A stretch of 13,993 nucleotides of DNA from Erythrobacter sp. UBA1916 (lineage in GTDB: Bacteria > Pseudomonadota > Alphaproteobacteria > Sphingomonadales > Sphingomonadaceae): NCBI GenBank assembly GCA_002337385.1, contig DDFY01000010.1:1196-15188 (forward strand), given 5' to 3'. Below the pieces are notes generated by a model, which was not told the origin of the DNA, made no database searches, and was given only the letters and a program-made list of their open reading frames with translations. Shown piece after piece: positions 1-6,073 of this stretch. Positions within the stretch are counted from its first letter, which is position 1, and each line of letters begins with the position of its first letter. The translations under genes were made by a program, and so were the position numbers.

Positions 1-488
1 ACGCGCTGGATCACGAACATCACATCGGGCCGGCCAGCGTCGTATTCGTCGAACACCAGCGCCACCGGATGCTGCAACGCCCACGGCAGCAGGCCTTCGC
101 GGAATTCGGTGACCTGCAAGCCGTCGCGCAGCACGATCGCGTCGCGCCCGACAAGGTCGATACGGCTGATGTGCGCGTCGAGGTTGATGCGGATACACGG
201 CCAGTTGAGGCGCGCGGCGACCTGCTCGATATGGGTCGACTTACCGGTGCCGTGATAGCCCTGCACCATCACGCGGCGATTATGGGCAAAGCCCGCGAGG
301 ATCGCCAGCGTGGTATCCGGGTCGAACACGTAGTTCGGATCGGTATCGGGCACGCGCTCGTCAGCCTTGGAAAAGGCCGGAACCTTCATGTCGATATCGA
401 TCCCGAAGGTCTCGCGCACGTCGAGTTCGATGTCGGGGGCGGCCATCACTGTGCCGTCGGTCTCGTGAGTCTTGGTGATTTCGTTCAT
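1..488 (-). CDS. cobS: Cobaltochelatase subunit CobS (AAA+ ATPase), 3' part cut by window edge
   Basis: The first 162 codons are present; the C-terminal half lies beyond the left edge. The protein matches CobS, the AAA+ ATPase that works with CobT to drive cobalt insertion by CobN in the aerobic cobalamin pathway; it acts in the cytoplasm. Seen: the CobS-type N-terminal stretch VRETFGIDIDMKVPAF (residues 24-39), a Walker A loop GYHGTGKST (77-85), a DLVGRD segment (111-116) and a Walker B ALVFDEYD (143-150), spaced as in the family. The start at 488 fits the usual N-terminus, but its ribosome site is weak. It shares strand with the J-domain gene at 1293-1898, though a plus-strand GST gene lies between them. 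CobT would be expected next, outside the window. CobS also occurs in genomes without a full B12 pathway, so the cobalt role is inferred. Confidence 0.92.
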   Translation of the reverse strand, partial: MNEITKTHETDGTVMAAPDIELDVRETFGIDIDMKVPAFSKADERVPDTDPNYVFDPDTTLAILAGFAHNRRVMVQGYHGTGKSTHIEQVAARLNWPCIRINLDAHISRIDLVGRDAIVLRDGLQVTEFREGLLPWALQHPVALVFDEYDAGRPDVMFVIQR

Positions 489-682
489 CTCGTGGCGTTG
501 CCTAGCGGCGCGACTTGGTTGCCGCAACACGCTATTGCTGTCCATGCGCTCAGGCGGCGATCTTATCCGGCCTGGCGAGCGCCTCTATCAGCCGATGCAA
601 AGCCCGCCGAAGCGGCTTGATTGGCGTGCCAGTTGCGCTAATGAAGTTCTGTATTTGTTCTCAACGATTCGAGGAGCGCGCC
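489..682. other. Divergent intergenic region between cobS and GST gene
   Basis: This 194-base spacer is the longest non-coding gap in the window. It should carry promoters for cobS (leftward) and the GST gene (rightward). I found no convincing paired -35/-10 elements by eye. A short imperfect GC-rich hairpin (AAGCCCGC, loop CGAA, GCGGCTT, about 599-617) is present without a T-run on either strand. The only firm signal is the GAGGAG ribosome site at 671-676 in front of the GST start. Confidence 0.5.
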
Positions 683-1288
683 GTGGCCGACTTTACCCTT
701 TTCTTCAATCCGATGAGCCGCGCTCTGATCGGCAAGTGGGCGCTCGAAGAAGCAGGCGCGAGCTACGACATCTTCCCGGTCGAATGGGACAACAAACCGG
801 CAGAGCTGTTCGCAGCCAATCCGCTCGGCAAGGTGCCCGCCCTGCTCCATCATCGGCCTGAGGGCGATCTGGCGGTGAGCGAGTGCGCTGCCATCTGTCA
901 CTATGTCGCAGACGCCTCCGCGCCGTCTTTGCTACCGACCGACGCCGAGAAGGCCGACTATTTCCGGATGATGTTCTTCGCCGCCGGTCCATTGGAGGCG
1001 GCCGTGTCGAACAAGGCGGCAGGCTGGGTGCCCGACGGCGAACGAGGCGAAATGACCATTGGCTACGGCAGCTTCGAACGGGCCTCCGCCATGCTCGACG
1101 GATGGTTTGCCGAGCGTGACTACGTCTGCGGTGAGCGTTTCACGATGGCGGACGTCTATGTCGGCAGCCAGGTGGACTGGGGCCTGCGGTTTGGCACGGT
1201 CCCGGCTGGCGCGAACCTCGAAGCCTATGCCGCAAAGCTACGCGAGCGCCCGGCCTATGCCACCAGCCTGGGCGCCATACCCGACTGA
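683..1288 (+). CDS. Glutathione S-transferase family protein
   Basis: A 201-residue cytosolic GST-fold protein, the usual length for the family. Members conjugate or reduce electrophiles with glutathione; the substrate cannot be read from the sequence. Seen: an N-terminal thioredoxin-like domain starting FFNPMSRALIGKWALEE, with Ser12 as the likely glutathione-activating residue; NPLGKVPAL (46-54) with the cis-proline; SECAAI (66-71), where Cys68 sits where a Ser often follows the glutathione-binding Glu; and a helical C-terminal domain with the folding motif GERFTMADVYVG (150-161). The start is GTG at 683, chosen because GAGGAG lies six bases upstream and the protein then begins at the normal GST N-terminus. 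Upstream in-frame ATGs would add an unlikely tail. The gene converges on the J-domain gene with four bases between stops. It sits between genes (cobS and the J-domain gene) that I remember as neighbours in many alphaproteobacteria. Confidence 0.9.
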   Translation: MADFTLFFNPMSRALIGKWALEEAGASYDIFPVEWDNKPAELFAANPLGKVPALLHHRPEGDLAVSECAAICHYVADASAPSLLPTDAEKADYFRMMFFAAGPLEAAVSNKAAGWVPDGERGEMTIGYGSFERASAMLDGWFAERDYVCGERFTMADVYVGSQVDWGLRFGTVPAGANLEAYAAKLRERPAYATSLGAIPD

Positions 1289-1292
1289 TATG

Positions 1293-1898
1293 TCAGGAAA
1301 AACCGCTGGCGCGTCGCAGCACCTGATAGGCCTCGACCACGCGCTGCAAGCGGCTTTCGTGGCTACGGTCGCCGCCGTTGCGGTCGGGGTGGTAGCGGCG
1401 CACCAGCTCGGAATAGCGACGGCGCAGCTGTGGTTTGTCCGCCTCCTGCGTGAGGCCCATCACCTGCAAGGCCTCGCGTTCACGTGCCGAGAAGCGGACC
1501 ACCCGCGCCGCCTCGGCCTGCGCCCGCTCGCCGCGAGAACGGGCGGCGTTGCGAATGCCCTCTGCCCGCGCACCGATCGCATCAAGCGGGTCTTCGAAGT
1601 CGGCCCAGCGGGGTGTGGCGAAATGCGCCGCGCCGCGAAAACTGGGACTTTCGCGCCGCCAGCCAGCCGCCGGGGACTGGGCTTCGTAGATTTCGTCGGC
1701 GCTCATGCCGTCGAACCAGTCGTAGCCGGCGTTGAACTCGCGGATGTGCTGGAGGCAGAACCAGCGATAGTCGCCCGGCCCGTCAAACCCGTGTCCGCGC
1801 ATGCCGGGAGCCCGAAATTCACCCGGTTCTTCGCATCCGGGGCGGTCGCAGGTCCGCGTACTGTCTTCAAACCTGCCGTGAAACTTGGATTGTCGCAT
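1293..1898 (-). CDS. J-domain (DnaJ-class) protein with possible N-terminal Cys3His metal site
   Basis: A 201-residue protein with a C-terminal J domain (about 143-197) containing the HPD motif (170-172), the hallmark of co-chaperones that stimulate Hsp70/DnaK ATPase. It lacks the Gly/Phe region, zinc-finger domain and client-binding domain of true DnaJ. The N-terminal half instead carries Cys17-x4-Cys22 and Cys48-x2-His51 around a WFCLQH segment, followed by an aromatic stretch (NAGYDWFDGM, 56-65). This pattern could bind a metal; that is inferred. A charged Ala/Arg/Glu-rich helix (about 106-142) links the halves. The start ATG at 1898 has only a weak ribosome site. The gene diverges from bolA across 55 bases and shares direction with cobS. 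This J-protein/bolA/cobS proximity recurs in alphaproteobacteria as I remember it, hinting at a metal or Fe-S related client. Confidence 0.9.
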   Translation of the reverse strand: MRQSKFHGRFEDSTRTCDRPGCEEPGEFRAPGMRGHGFDGPGDYRWFCLQHIREFNAGYDWFDGMSADEIYEAQSPAAGWRRESPSFRGAAHFATPRWADFEDPLDAIGARAEGIRNAARSRGERAQAEAARVVRFSAREREALQVMGLTQEADKPQLRRRYSELVRRYHPDRNGGDRSHESRLQRVVEAYQVLRRASGFS

Positions 1899-1904
1899 TC
1901 GGCT

Positions 1905-1910
1905 TATGAT
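1905..1910 (+). promoter_or_regulatory. Candidate -10 element for bolA
   Basis: TATGAT matches the sigma-70 -10 consensus at five of six positions and lies in the short bolA/J-domain divergent spacer. A TTGGAT at 1885-1890 is only 14 bases upstream, too close for an ideal -35, so the call is tentative. A GGGGGC/GCCCCC inverted repeat (1911-1916 with 1935-1940) directly follows and could fold in the bolA leader. Confidence 0.25.
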
Positions 1911-1953
1911 GGGGGCCTAGGCGGGCAAAGGAAAGCCCCCTACATGGGCGGGC

Positions 1954-2226
1954 ATGGCAGAAACGATGCAATCCACGATCGAGACCCTCCTCACGGAGGC
2001 CCTGCAACCCACCCGGCTCGAGGTGATCAACGAAAGCGCCCAGCACTCGGGCCATTCGGGCGACGATGGCAGCGGCGAATCGCACTTTGCCGTCATCATC
2101 GAAAGCCCTGCCTTCGCCGGTGTGAACCGCGTGATGCGCCAGCGGATGGTCAATCAGGCGCTGGGAGATATTCCCGGCGACCGGGTTCATGCGCTCGCCA
2201 TCAAGGCCTCGGCACCGGGAGAATAA
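1954..2226 (+). CDS. bolA: BolA family protein
   Basis: A 90-residue protein filling the whole BolA fold. Seen: LEVINESAQHSGHSG (22-36), the family's central loop with clustered His and Ser; HFAVIIESPAFAGVNRVMRQRMV, covering the helix-turn-helix-like part; and the C-terminal VHALAIKASAP with the conserved His. BolA proteins pair with monothiol glutaredoxins (Grx4/GrxD) and bind or pass on [2Fe-2S] clusters; some also affect transcription and cell shape. No glutaredoxin gene is in the window. The start could be 1954 or 1966, both in frame; 1954 gives the usual N-terminal extension. The best ribosome-site-like run, AAAGGAAAG (1927-1935), is better placed for an out-of-frame ATG at 1944. The downstream GST gene begins four bases after the stop, so bolA is probably first in a five-gene run. 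Confidence 0.95.
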   Translation: MAETMQSTIETLLTEALQPTRLEVINESAQHSGHSGDDGSGESHFAVIIESPAFAGVNRVMRQRMVNQALGDIPGDRVHALAIKASAPGE

Positions 2227-2230
2227 CGGC

Positions 2231-2950
2231 ATGAGTTATCAGCTCTTCTACTGGCCAAGCATTCCGGGGCGCGGCGAATTCGTGCGCCTGTTCATGGAAG
2301 CCGCTGAACTCGAATACGAGGACGTGGCCCGCACCGACGGCGCCGATGCGCTGGTGGAAGACTTGCACGCGCGCGGCGGCGAAGAGGGGGGCATCCGCCC
2401 CTTCGCCCCGCCCTATCTGGTCGATGACGATGTGGTGATCGGCCAGACCGCGCTGATCCTGCTGTATCTATCCGATAAGGAAGGGCTCGGCTCGGGCGAC
2501 CTCGCCACCGATCTCAAGCTGATGCAGGTGCAGATGGATATTGCCGATCTGGTCGAGGAAATTCACGGCTCGCATCACCCCATCGCGCCGAGCCTCTACT
2601 ATGCCGATCAGATGGACGCAGCCTTTGAAAAAGCTGCTGATCTGCGCGCCACGCGCATCCCCAAGTATCTGATCCACTTCGATAATGCCCTTGCCGCCAA
2701 TGGCGGGCCGTTTATGCTGGGCGATCAGTGGAGCCATGTCGATACCAGCCTGTTTCAGCTGATGGAGGGTCTCGACTACGCCTTCCCGAATTACATGGCG
2801 CAGATGCAAGGCACCTGGGCCAACCTTGAGGCGCTGCAGACTGCCGTGCCCGATATCGAGGGGCTCGCCCCCTATCTCGCCAGCGAGCGGCGGATGGAGT
2901 TCAACGAAGACGGTCTCTTCCGCCACTACGAAGAACTCGACGAACAATAG
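2231..2950 (+). CDS. Glutathione S-transferase family protein (Tyr-type N-terminus)
   Basis: A 239-residue protein with a GST layout different from the copy at 683-1288. The N-terminus MSYQLFYWPSIPGRGEFVRL resembles sigma/pi-type GSTs, where a Tyr (here Tyr7) activates glutathione and GR(G/A)E..RL follows. The cis-proline region is FAPPYLVDDDVVIGQTALIL (58-77), in which Gln72-Thr73 sits where Gln-Ser normally binds the glutathione gamma-Glu. The C-terminal helical domain (about 90-235) is acidic and longer than the minimum. The likely role is cytosolic glutathione conjugation or isomerisation of small electrophiles; the substrate is unknown. The ATG at 2231 has GGGAGAA (2217-2223) seven bases upstream. 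That site overlaps the end of bolA, suggesting translational coupling. An upstream in-frame ATG at 2189 inside bolA is unlikely to be used. Confidence 0.87.
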   Translation: MSYQLFYWPSIPGRGEFVRLFMEAAELEYEDVARTDGADALVEDLHARGGEEGGIRPFAPPYLVDDDVVIGQTALILLYLSDKEGLGSGDLATDLKLMQVQMDIADLVEEIHGSHHPIAPSLYYADQMDAAFEKAADLRATRIPKYLIHFDNALAANGGPFMLGDQWSHVDTSLFQLMEGLDYAFPNYMAQMQGTWANLEALQTAVPDIEGLAPYLASERRMEFNEDGLFRHYEELDEQ

Positions 2951-2964
2951 GAGCCCGATTGCCG

Positions 2965-3921
2965 ATGGATTATGTCCGCCTTGGTCGCACAGAAGCCATG
3001 GTCAGCGTGGCGGGGCTTGGCTGCGGGGGCCATTCGCGCCTCGGCATGGCAAGCGGCGCATCGAGCGCGGAAGCCAGCCGGATCGTCGCCAAGGCGCTCG
3101 ATCTGGGGGTGAATTTCCTCGATACGGCACGGTCTTATGGCACCGAAGAGGCAGTCAGCCTTGGCATTCGCGGGCTTGATCGGAGCAAGCTGTTCATCTC
3201 GACCAAGAGCTGGGCCGGCACCGATCTTTCGAACCGCAATCCCGATCCGCTGCCAGTGGCCGACTTCGTGGCCAACCTCGAAACCAGCCTGCGCACGCTC
3301 GGCACAGACTATGTAGATCTGTGGCATCTGCACGGGGTCTCGCCGTCGCAGCTCGACCACGTTTACAACGAGCTGCTGCCCGAGATGCACCGCCAGCGCG
3401 ATCTCGGGAAGATCCGCTTTATCGGCATCACCGAGGCTTTCCGCGAGGATTTGCGTCACGAAGTGTTGCAGCAGGCGCTGCCGACCGGAGAGTTCGATGT
3501 GGCGATGGTGGGGTTCAACCTCATCAACCCCGGCGCGAGGAGCACCGTCTTCCCGCTTGCGATCAAGCACGATGTCGGCACGCTGATCATGTTCGCGGTA
3601 CGCCGCGCGCTCGGCAACCGCGAGAATGCCGCCGAGGCCGTTGGCAAGCTGATCGAGCTGGGCGAGGTCGATCCGGCGCTGGTCGATCCGGCCGATCCGC
3701 TCGGCTTTCTGGCCGCCCACCCAAAGATCCGGTCGCAGATCGAGGCCGCCTATCGCTTCTGCCGTTATGAGCCGGGCGCGAATGTGGTGCTGACCGGCAC
3801 CGGCAAGGAGGCGCATCTGGAAGAGAACATCCAATCCATCCTCGCCCCGCCCTTGCCGCGCGAAACCAGCGAACGGCTCGCGCGTATCTTCGGTTCTGCC
3901 ACCAGCATTTCCGGGGAGTAA
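2965..3921 (+). CDS. Aldo/keto reductase family oxidoreductase
   Basis: A 318-residue (alpha/beta)8-barrel NAD(P)H-dependent oxidoreductase that reduces aldehydes or ketones; its substrate is not evident. Seen: the usual opening MDYVRLGRTEAMVSVAGLGCG (written here as two overlapping pieces of the barrel entry: MDYVRLGRTE then VAGLGCG), the first catalytic motif NFLDTARSYG (50-59) with Asp53 and Tyr58, Lys81 in ISTKSW, and His123 in DYVDLWHLHG. Asp, Tyr, Lys and His complete the tetrad. The segment GKIRFIGIT and the late VVLTGTG stretch also fit the family. The start ATG at 2965 is preferred for the canonical N-terminus. A TTG at 2959 is five bases after the GGAG at 2950-2953 and would add two residues (Met-Pro). 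The gene follows the GST by 14 bases and precedes pirin by four, so it is inside the same run. Confidence 0.92.
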   Translation: MDYVRLGRTEAMVSVAGLGCGGHSRLGMASGASSAEASRIVAKALDLGVNFLDTARSYGTEEAVSLGIRGLDRSKLFISTKSWAGTDLSNRNPDPLPVADFVANLETSLRTLGTDYVDLWHLHGVSPSQLDHVYNELLPEMHRQRDLGKIRFIGITEAFREDLRHEVLQQALPTGEFDVAMVGFNLINPGARSTVFPLAIKHDVGTLIMFAVRRALGNRENAAEAVGKLIELGEVDPALVDPADPLGFLAAHPKIRSQIEAAYRFCRYEPGANVVLTGTGKEAHLEENIQSILAPPLPRETSERLARIFGSATSISGE

Positions 3922-3925
3922 AGCT

Positions 3926-4822
3926 ATGAGCATCATCCAGACCGTCACCCCCGTCAGCCACGATCTCGGCGGATTCACCGTGCGCCGCGCGGTGCCCAGC
4001 GCCAAGTGCCGCATGGTCGGGCCGTTCGTGTTCATAGACCAGTTCGGCCCTGCCCGGCTTGATGTTGGCGACGCAATGGACGTGCGCCCACACCCGCATA
4101 TCAACCTCGCGACGGTCACCTGGCTGCTCGGCGGGCACTATGCAGGCGCTATCGAGCACCGCGACAGCCTTGGCACCTTCAGCACGATCCGCCCTGGCAC
4201 CGTCAACCTGATGACCGCCGGACGCGGGATCGTGCATTCCGAGCGCTCGCCGCAGGACGAACGCCAGAAAGGCGCGTGCCTTTACGGGATGCAGACCTGG
4301 CTCGCCCTGCCCGAAGCACAGGAGGAGATCGACCCGGCCTTCGAGGCTGTCAGCGACCTGCCGCTGATCGAGGACACCTGCGTGAAGGCGCGCGTGATCA
4401 TGGGCTCGCTCTGGGGCCGGACCGCGCCCGTCACTACCTATGCCGAGACGATCAACGCCGAAATCGTGCTTGGCAGTGGCGGCGCCATCCCGATCGATGC
4501 CGAGGCCGACGAGCGTGCAGTCATGCTGGTGGGCGGCGCGGCCTCGATCGATGGCGAGCCGCTCGGCCTGTACGAGCTGACGCTGCTCAAGCCCGGCGCA
4601 GCCATGACGCTCGCCTCGGACACCGGCGGCACGGTGATGCTGATGGGCGGCGAGGCCTTTACCACCAAGCGCCACGTGTGGTGGAACTTCGTCAGCTCGG
4701 ATCGCGAACGCATCAATCAGGCCAAGGAAGACTGGCGCGAGGGCCGCTTCCCCAAGGTTCCGGGCGATGAGGAGGAGTTCATTCCCCTCCCCGACAAGCC
4801 CAAAACCGTGAGCTATCCCTGA
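3926..4822 (+). CDS. Pirin family protein (bicupin)
   Basis: A 298-residue bicupin of normal pirin length. The metal-binding set of pirin is complete: His56 and His58 in RPHPHINLAT, His104 and Glu106 in GIVHSERSP, close to human pirin numbering. The conserved FVFIDQFGP (35-43), IEHRDSLG (77-84), TAGRGIVHSE (97-106) and QTWLALP segments are present. Bacterial pirins bind Fe; some have quercetin 2,3-dioxygenase activity, and others act as redox-linked protein regulators. Which applies here is unknown. The C-terminal cupin has the usual pirin stretch ending in WWNFVSSDRERINQAKEDW and a Pro-rich acidic tail. The ATG at 3926 has GGGGAG at 3913-3918 seven bases upstream, overlapping the end of the AKR gene. 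It is probably co-transcribed with bolA, the GST and the AKR. Confidence 0.95.
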   Translation: MSIIQTVTPVSHDLGGFTVRRAVPSAKCRMVGPFVFIDQFGPARLDVGDAMDVRPHPHINLATVTWLLGGHYAGAIEHRDSLGTFSTIRPGTVNLMTAGRGIVHSERSPQDERQKGACLYGMQTWLALPEAQEEIDPAFEAVSDLPLIEDTCVKARVIMGSLWGRTAPVTTYAETINAEIVLGSGGAIPIDAEADERAVMLVGGAASIDGEPLGLYELTLLKPGAAMTLASDTGGTVMLMGGEAFTTKRHVWWNFVSSDRERINQAKEDWREGRFPKVPGDEEEFIPLPDKPKTVSYP

Positions 4823-4850
4823 ACGAAAAGCGCCGCTAAGACCCCTCTTC

Positions 4851-5333
4851 ATGACCCGCACCGCTCTTTGTGCCGCCATCGCTGCGGCTCTCATCACCAT
4901 TCCCGCACAAGCTCAGGAGACACCCGTGAACAAAGGCCAATCCGCCGACTGGCTCAACCAACAGCAGGCCGCGCTTGCCGAAGCGACGCAGGCCGATGGC
5001 TGGTACACGCTCGATGGCGGGGTGAAGTTTCGCCGCATCGCAGGCGATGGCACCGGCCCCGCGCCGACCGTGCAGGACACCGTCTCGGTACACTACACCG
5101 GCAAGCTGACCGACGGCACGACCTTCGATTCGAGCCGTGGCCGCGATCCGGCGACCTTCCCGCTCGGGCGGCTGGTGAAGGCCTGGCAGATCGCCATCCC
5201 CTACATGGGCGTGGGCGACACTGCCGAAATCCTCGTTCCGGCCGAAATGGGCTATGGCGCGCGCGGCGCAGGGCCGATCCCGCCCGCCTCGACGCTTTGG
5301 TTCGAAATCGAGCTGCTCGATATCGTGGACTGA
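4851..5333 (+). CDS. FKBP-type peptidyl-prolyl cis-trans isomerase, exported
   Basis: A 160-residue prolyl isomerase. Residues 1-21 look like a Sec signal peptide (MTRTALCAAIAAALITIPAQA, cleavage after AQA), so the mature enzyme should be periplasmic. The FKBP domain covers about 65-159: VSVHYTGKLTDG (78-89), TFDSS (91-95), Trp112, MGVGDTAEILVPAEMGYG, and WFEIELLDI at the end. The active-site residues corresponding to FKBP12 Tyr26, Phe36, Asp37, Phe46, Trp59, Tyr82 and Phe99 appear as Tyr82, Phe92, Asp93, Phe103, Trp112, Tyr135 and Phe151. Its job is to speed Xaa-Pro isomerisation during folding of exported proteins. The ATG at 4851 has a poor ribosome site and lies 28 bases after pirin. An in-frame GTG at 4926 with a good site would give a form without the signal peptide. 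It ends the five-gene run. Confidence 0.93.
   Translation: MTRTALCAAIAAALITIPAQAQETPVNKGQSADWLNQQQAALAEATQADGWYTLDGGVKFRRIAGDGTGPAPTVQDTVSVHYTGKLTDGTTFDSSRGRDPATFPLGRLVKAWQIAIPYMGVGDTAEILVPAEMGYGARGAGPIPPASTLWFEIELLDIVD
4915..4928 (+). promoter_or_regulatory. Possible internal ribosome site and GTG start in the FKBP gene
   Basis: AGGAGA (4915-4920) stands five bases before an in-frame GTG (4926-4928), just after the codons for the signal-peptide cleavage site. Initiation here would give a 135-residue FKBP beginning VNKGQSADW, without export signal. The upstream ATG at 4851 has no comparable site. The sequence may also be chance. Confidence 0.3.
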
Positions 5334-5356
5334 CGCCGGGCTCGTGAGAGCCGGCG
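5334..5356. terminator. Hairpin between convergent FKBP and yceI-like genes
   Basis: A stem starts at the base after the FKBP stop: CGCCGG-GCTC / GAGC-CGGCG with loop GTGA (5344-5347) and one bulged G. It sits in the 40-base gap between two convergent genes, so it may help to end both transcripts. No T-run follows on either strand, so it is not a classical intrinsic terminator. Confidence 0.4.
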
Positions 5357-5373
5357 CCGTCCTGCGATAAGCC

Positions 5374-6009
5374 TTATTCCGGCTGCTCTGACTGTTCCCG
5401 TTCGAAGGTGAGCGAGACGGTCACCGGCACCTGACCGGCGATGGAATCGAGCCCGGCCAGCTCGCGCAGCTGTTCGACGCCTTCCTCCAGCCCGACGCTT
5501 GCAGCGCTCACGATCAGCGGCTTTGCTGTTTCAACCAGCACGCGGTCGAGACCGATACGCGTAATCACCAGGCTGGCGGGAATTTCAGACGTGTTGCCGT
5601 GCAGCTCGAGCATAAGCGGAAGGTCCTGAATCACCGATTCGCCAATGGCGAGCCCAGCAAGGCTGGCTGGATCGACCTGCACGCTGACGGTTGCCTGCGG
5701 GAACTGCGCGACGTCGAACAGGACGTCCTCCATCCGCTGATCGCGCAGATCGATATTGGTGTTCACGCTGGCGAGATCGATCGCCACGCTGGCCTCGCCA
5801 TCGGGGGCGACCGTGCCGCTCAGCTTGCCGAAATCGTGCGCTTCGGCGACCTGCCCCACTTTCGTGGTGGTGAAATTCACCCGCGAGGCATCGGGATCGA
5901 GCTGCCACGTACCGTCAAGCGGCGGCGGCGCAACGGTCTCGGCAGGTTCGGAATTACAGGCAGCAAGGCCAAGGGCCAGCGCGCTAACAAGGGGAATGAA
6001 GGCTTTCAT
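5374..6009 (-). CDS. YceI-like domain lipoprotein
   Basis: A 211-residue protein with a lipoprotein signal: MKAFIPLVSALALG followed by the lipobox LAAC (15-18), so Cys18 should be lipidated. Asn19 at the +2 position is compatible with outer-membrane sorting in enteric rules. Residues about 33-205 resemble the YceI lipocalin-like barrel: GTWQLDPDASRVNFTTTKVG at the start, then FGKLSGTVAPDGEASVAIDLASVNT split over two strands, RMEDVLFDV, and FPQATV. YceI proteins bind polyisoprenoid-like lipids; the ligand here is unknown. The sequence deviates from the commonest YceI form, for example Lys-Val-Gly-Gln where K(H/F)xG is usual and an acidic Gln/Glu-rich C-terminus. The start at 6009 is chosen because it gives the signal peptide and has GGAAGAG upstream. 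A longer reading frame to 6153 would place 48 Arg-rich residues before it and overlap the next gene. It follows the DUF2332 gene by 64 bases. Confidence 0.85.
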   Translation of the reverse strand: MKAFIPLVSALALGLAACNSEPAETVAPPPLDGTWQLDPDASRVNFTTTKVGQVAEAHDFGKLSGTVAPDGEASVAIDLASVNTNIDLRDQRMEDVLFDVAQFPQATVSVQVDPASLAGLAIGESVIQDLPLMLELHGNTSEIPASLVITRIGLDRVLVETAKPLIVSAASVGLEEGVEQLRELAGLDSIAGQVPVTVSLTFEREQSEQPE

Positions 6010-6073
6010 AGGGGTCTCTTCCGGCCATGAGGAGGGAACTGCAGCATAGCGGCTATGCCAGCGACGAAAAGCC

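Noticed and set aside
599..617. GC-rich imperfect hairpin upstream of the first GST gene as a terminator
   Set aside because: No T-run on either strand, and both flanking genes point away from it.
1059..2234. Open frame of 391 codons running through the GST, J-domain and bolA genes
   Set aside because: It spans three real genes in other frames or strands and shows no domain.
2926..4119. Open frame of 397 codons on the minus strand opposite the aldo/keto reductase
   Set aside because: It covers a gene with an intact catalytic tetrad and shows no protein family signature of its own.
4823..4850. Promoter for the FKBP gene in the 28-base gap after pirin
   Set aside because: No -10-like element is visible in so short a gap; co-transcription with pirin is simpler.
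3587..4900. Open frame of 437 codons on the minus strand opposite pirin and AKR
   Set aside because: It lies antisense to two genes with complete family motifs, has no recognisable domain, and is the kind of long shadow expected in GC-rich coding DNA.
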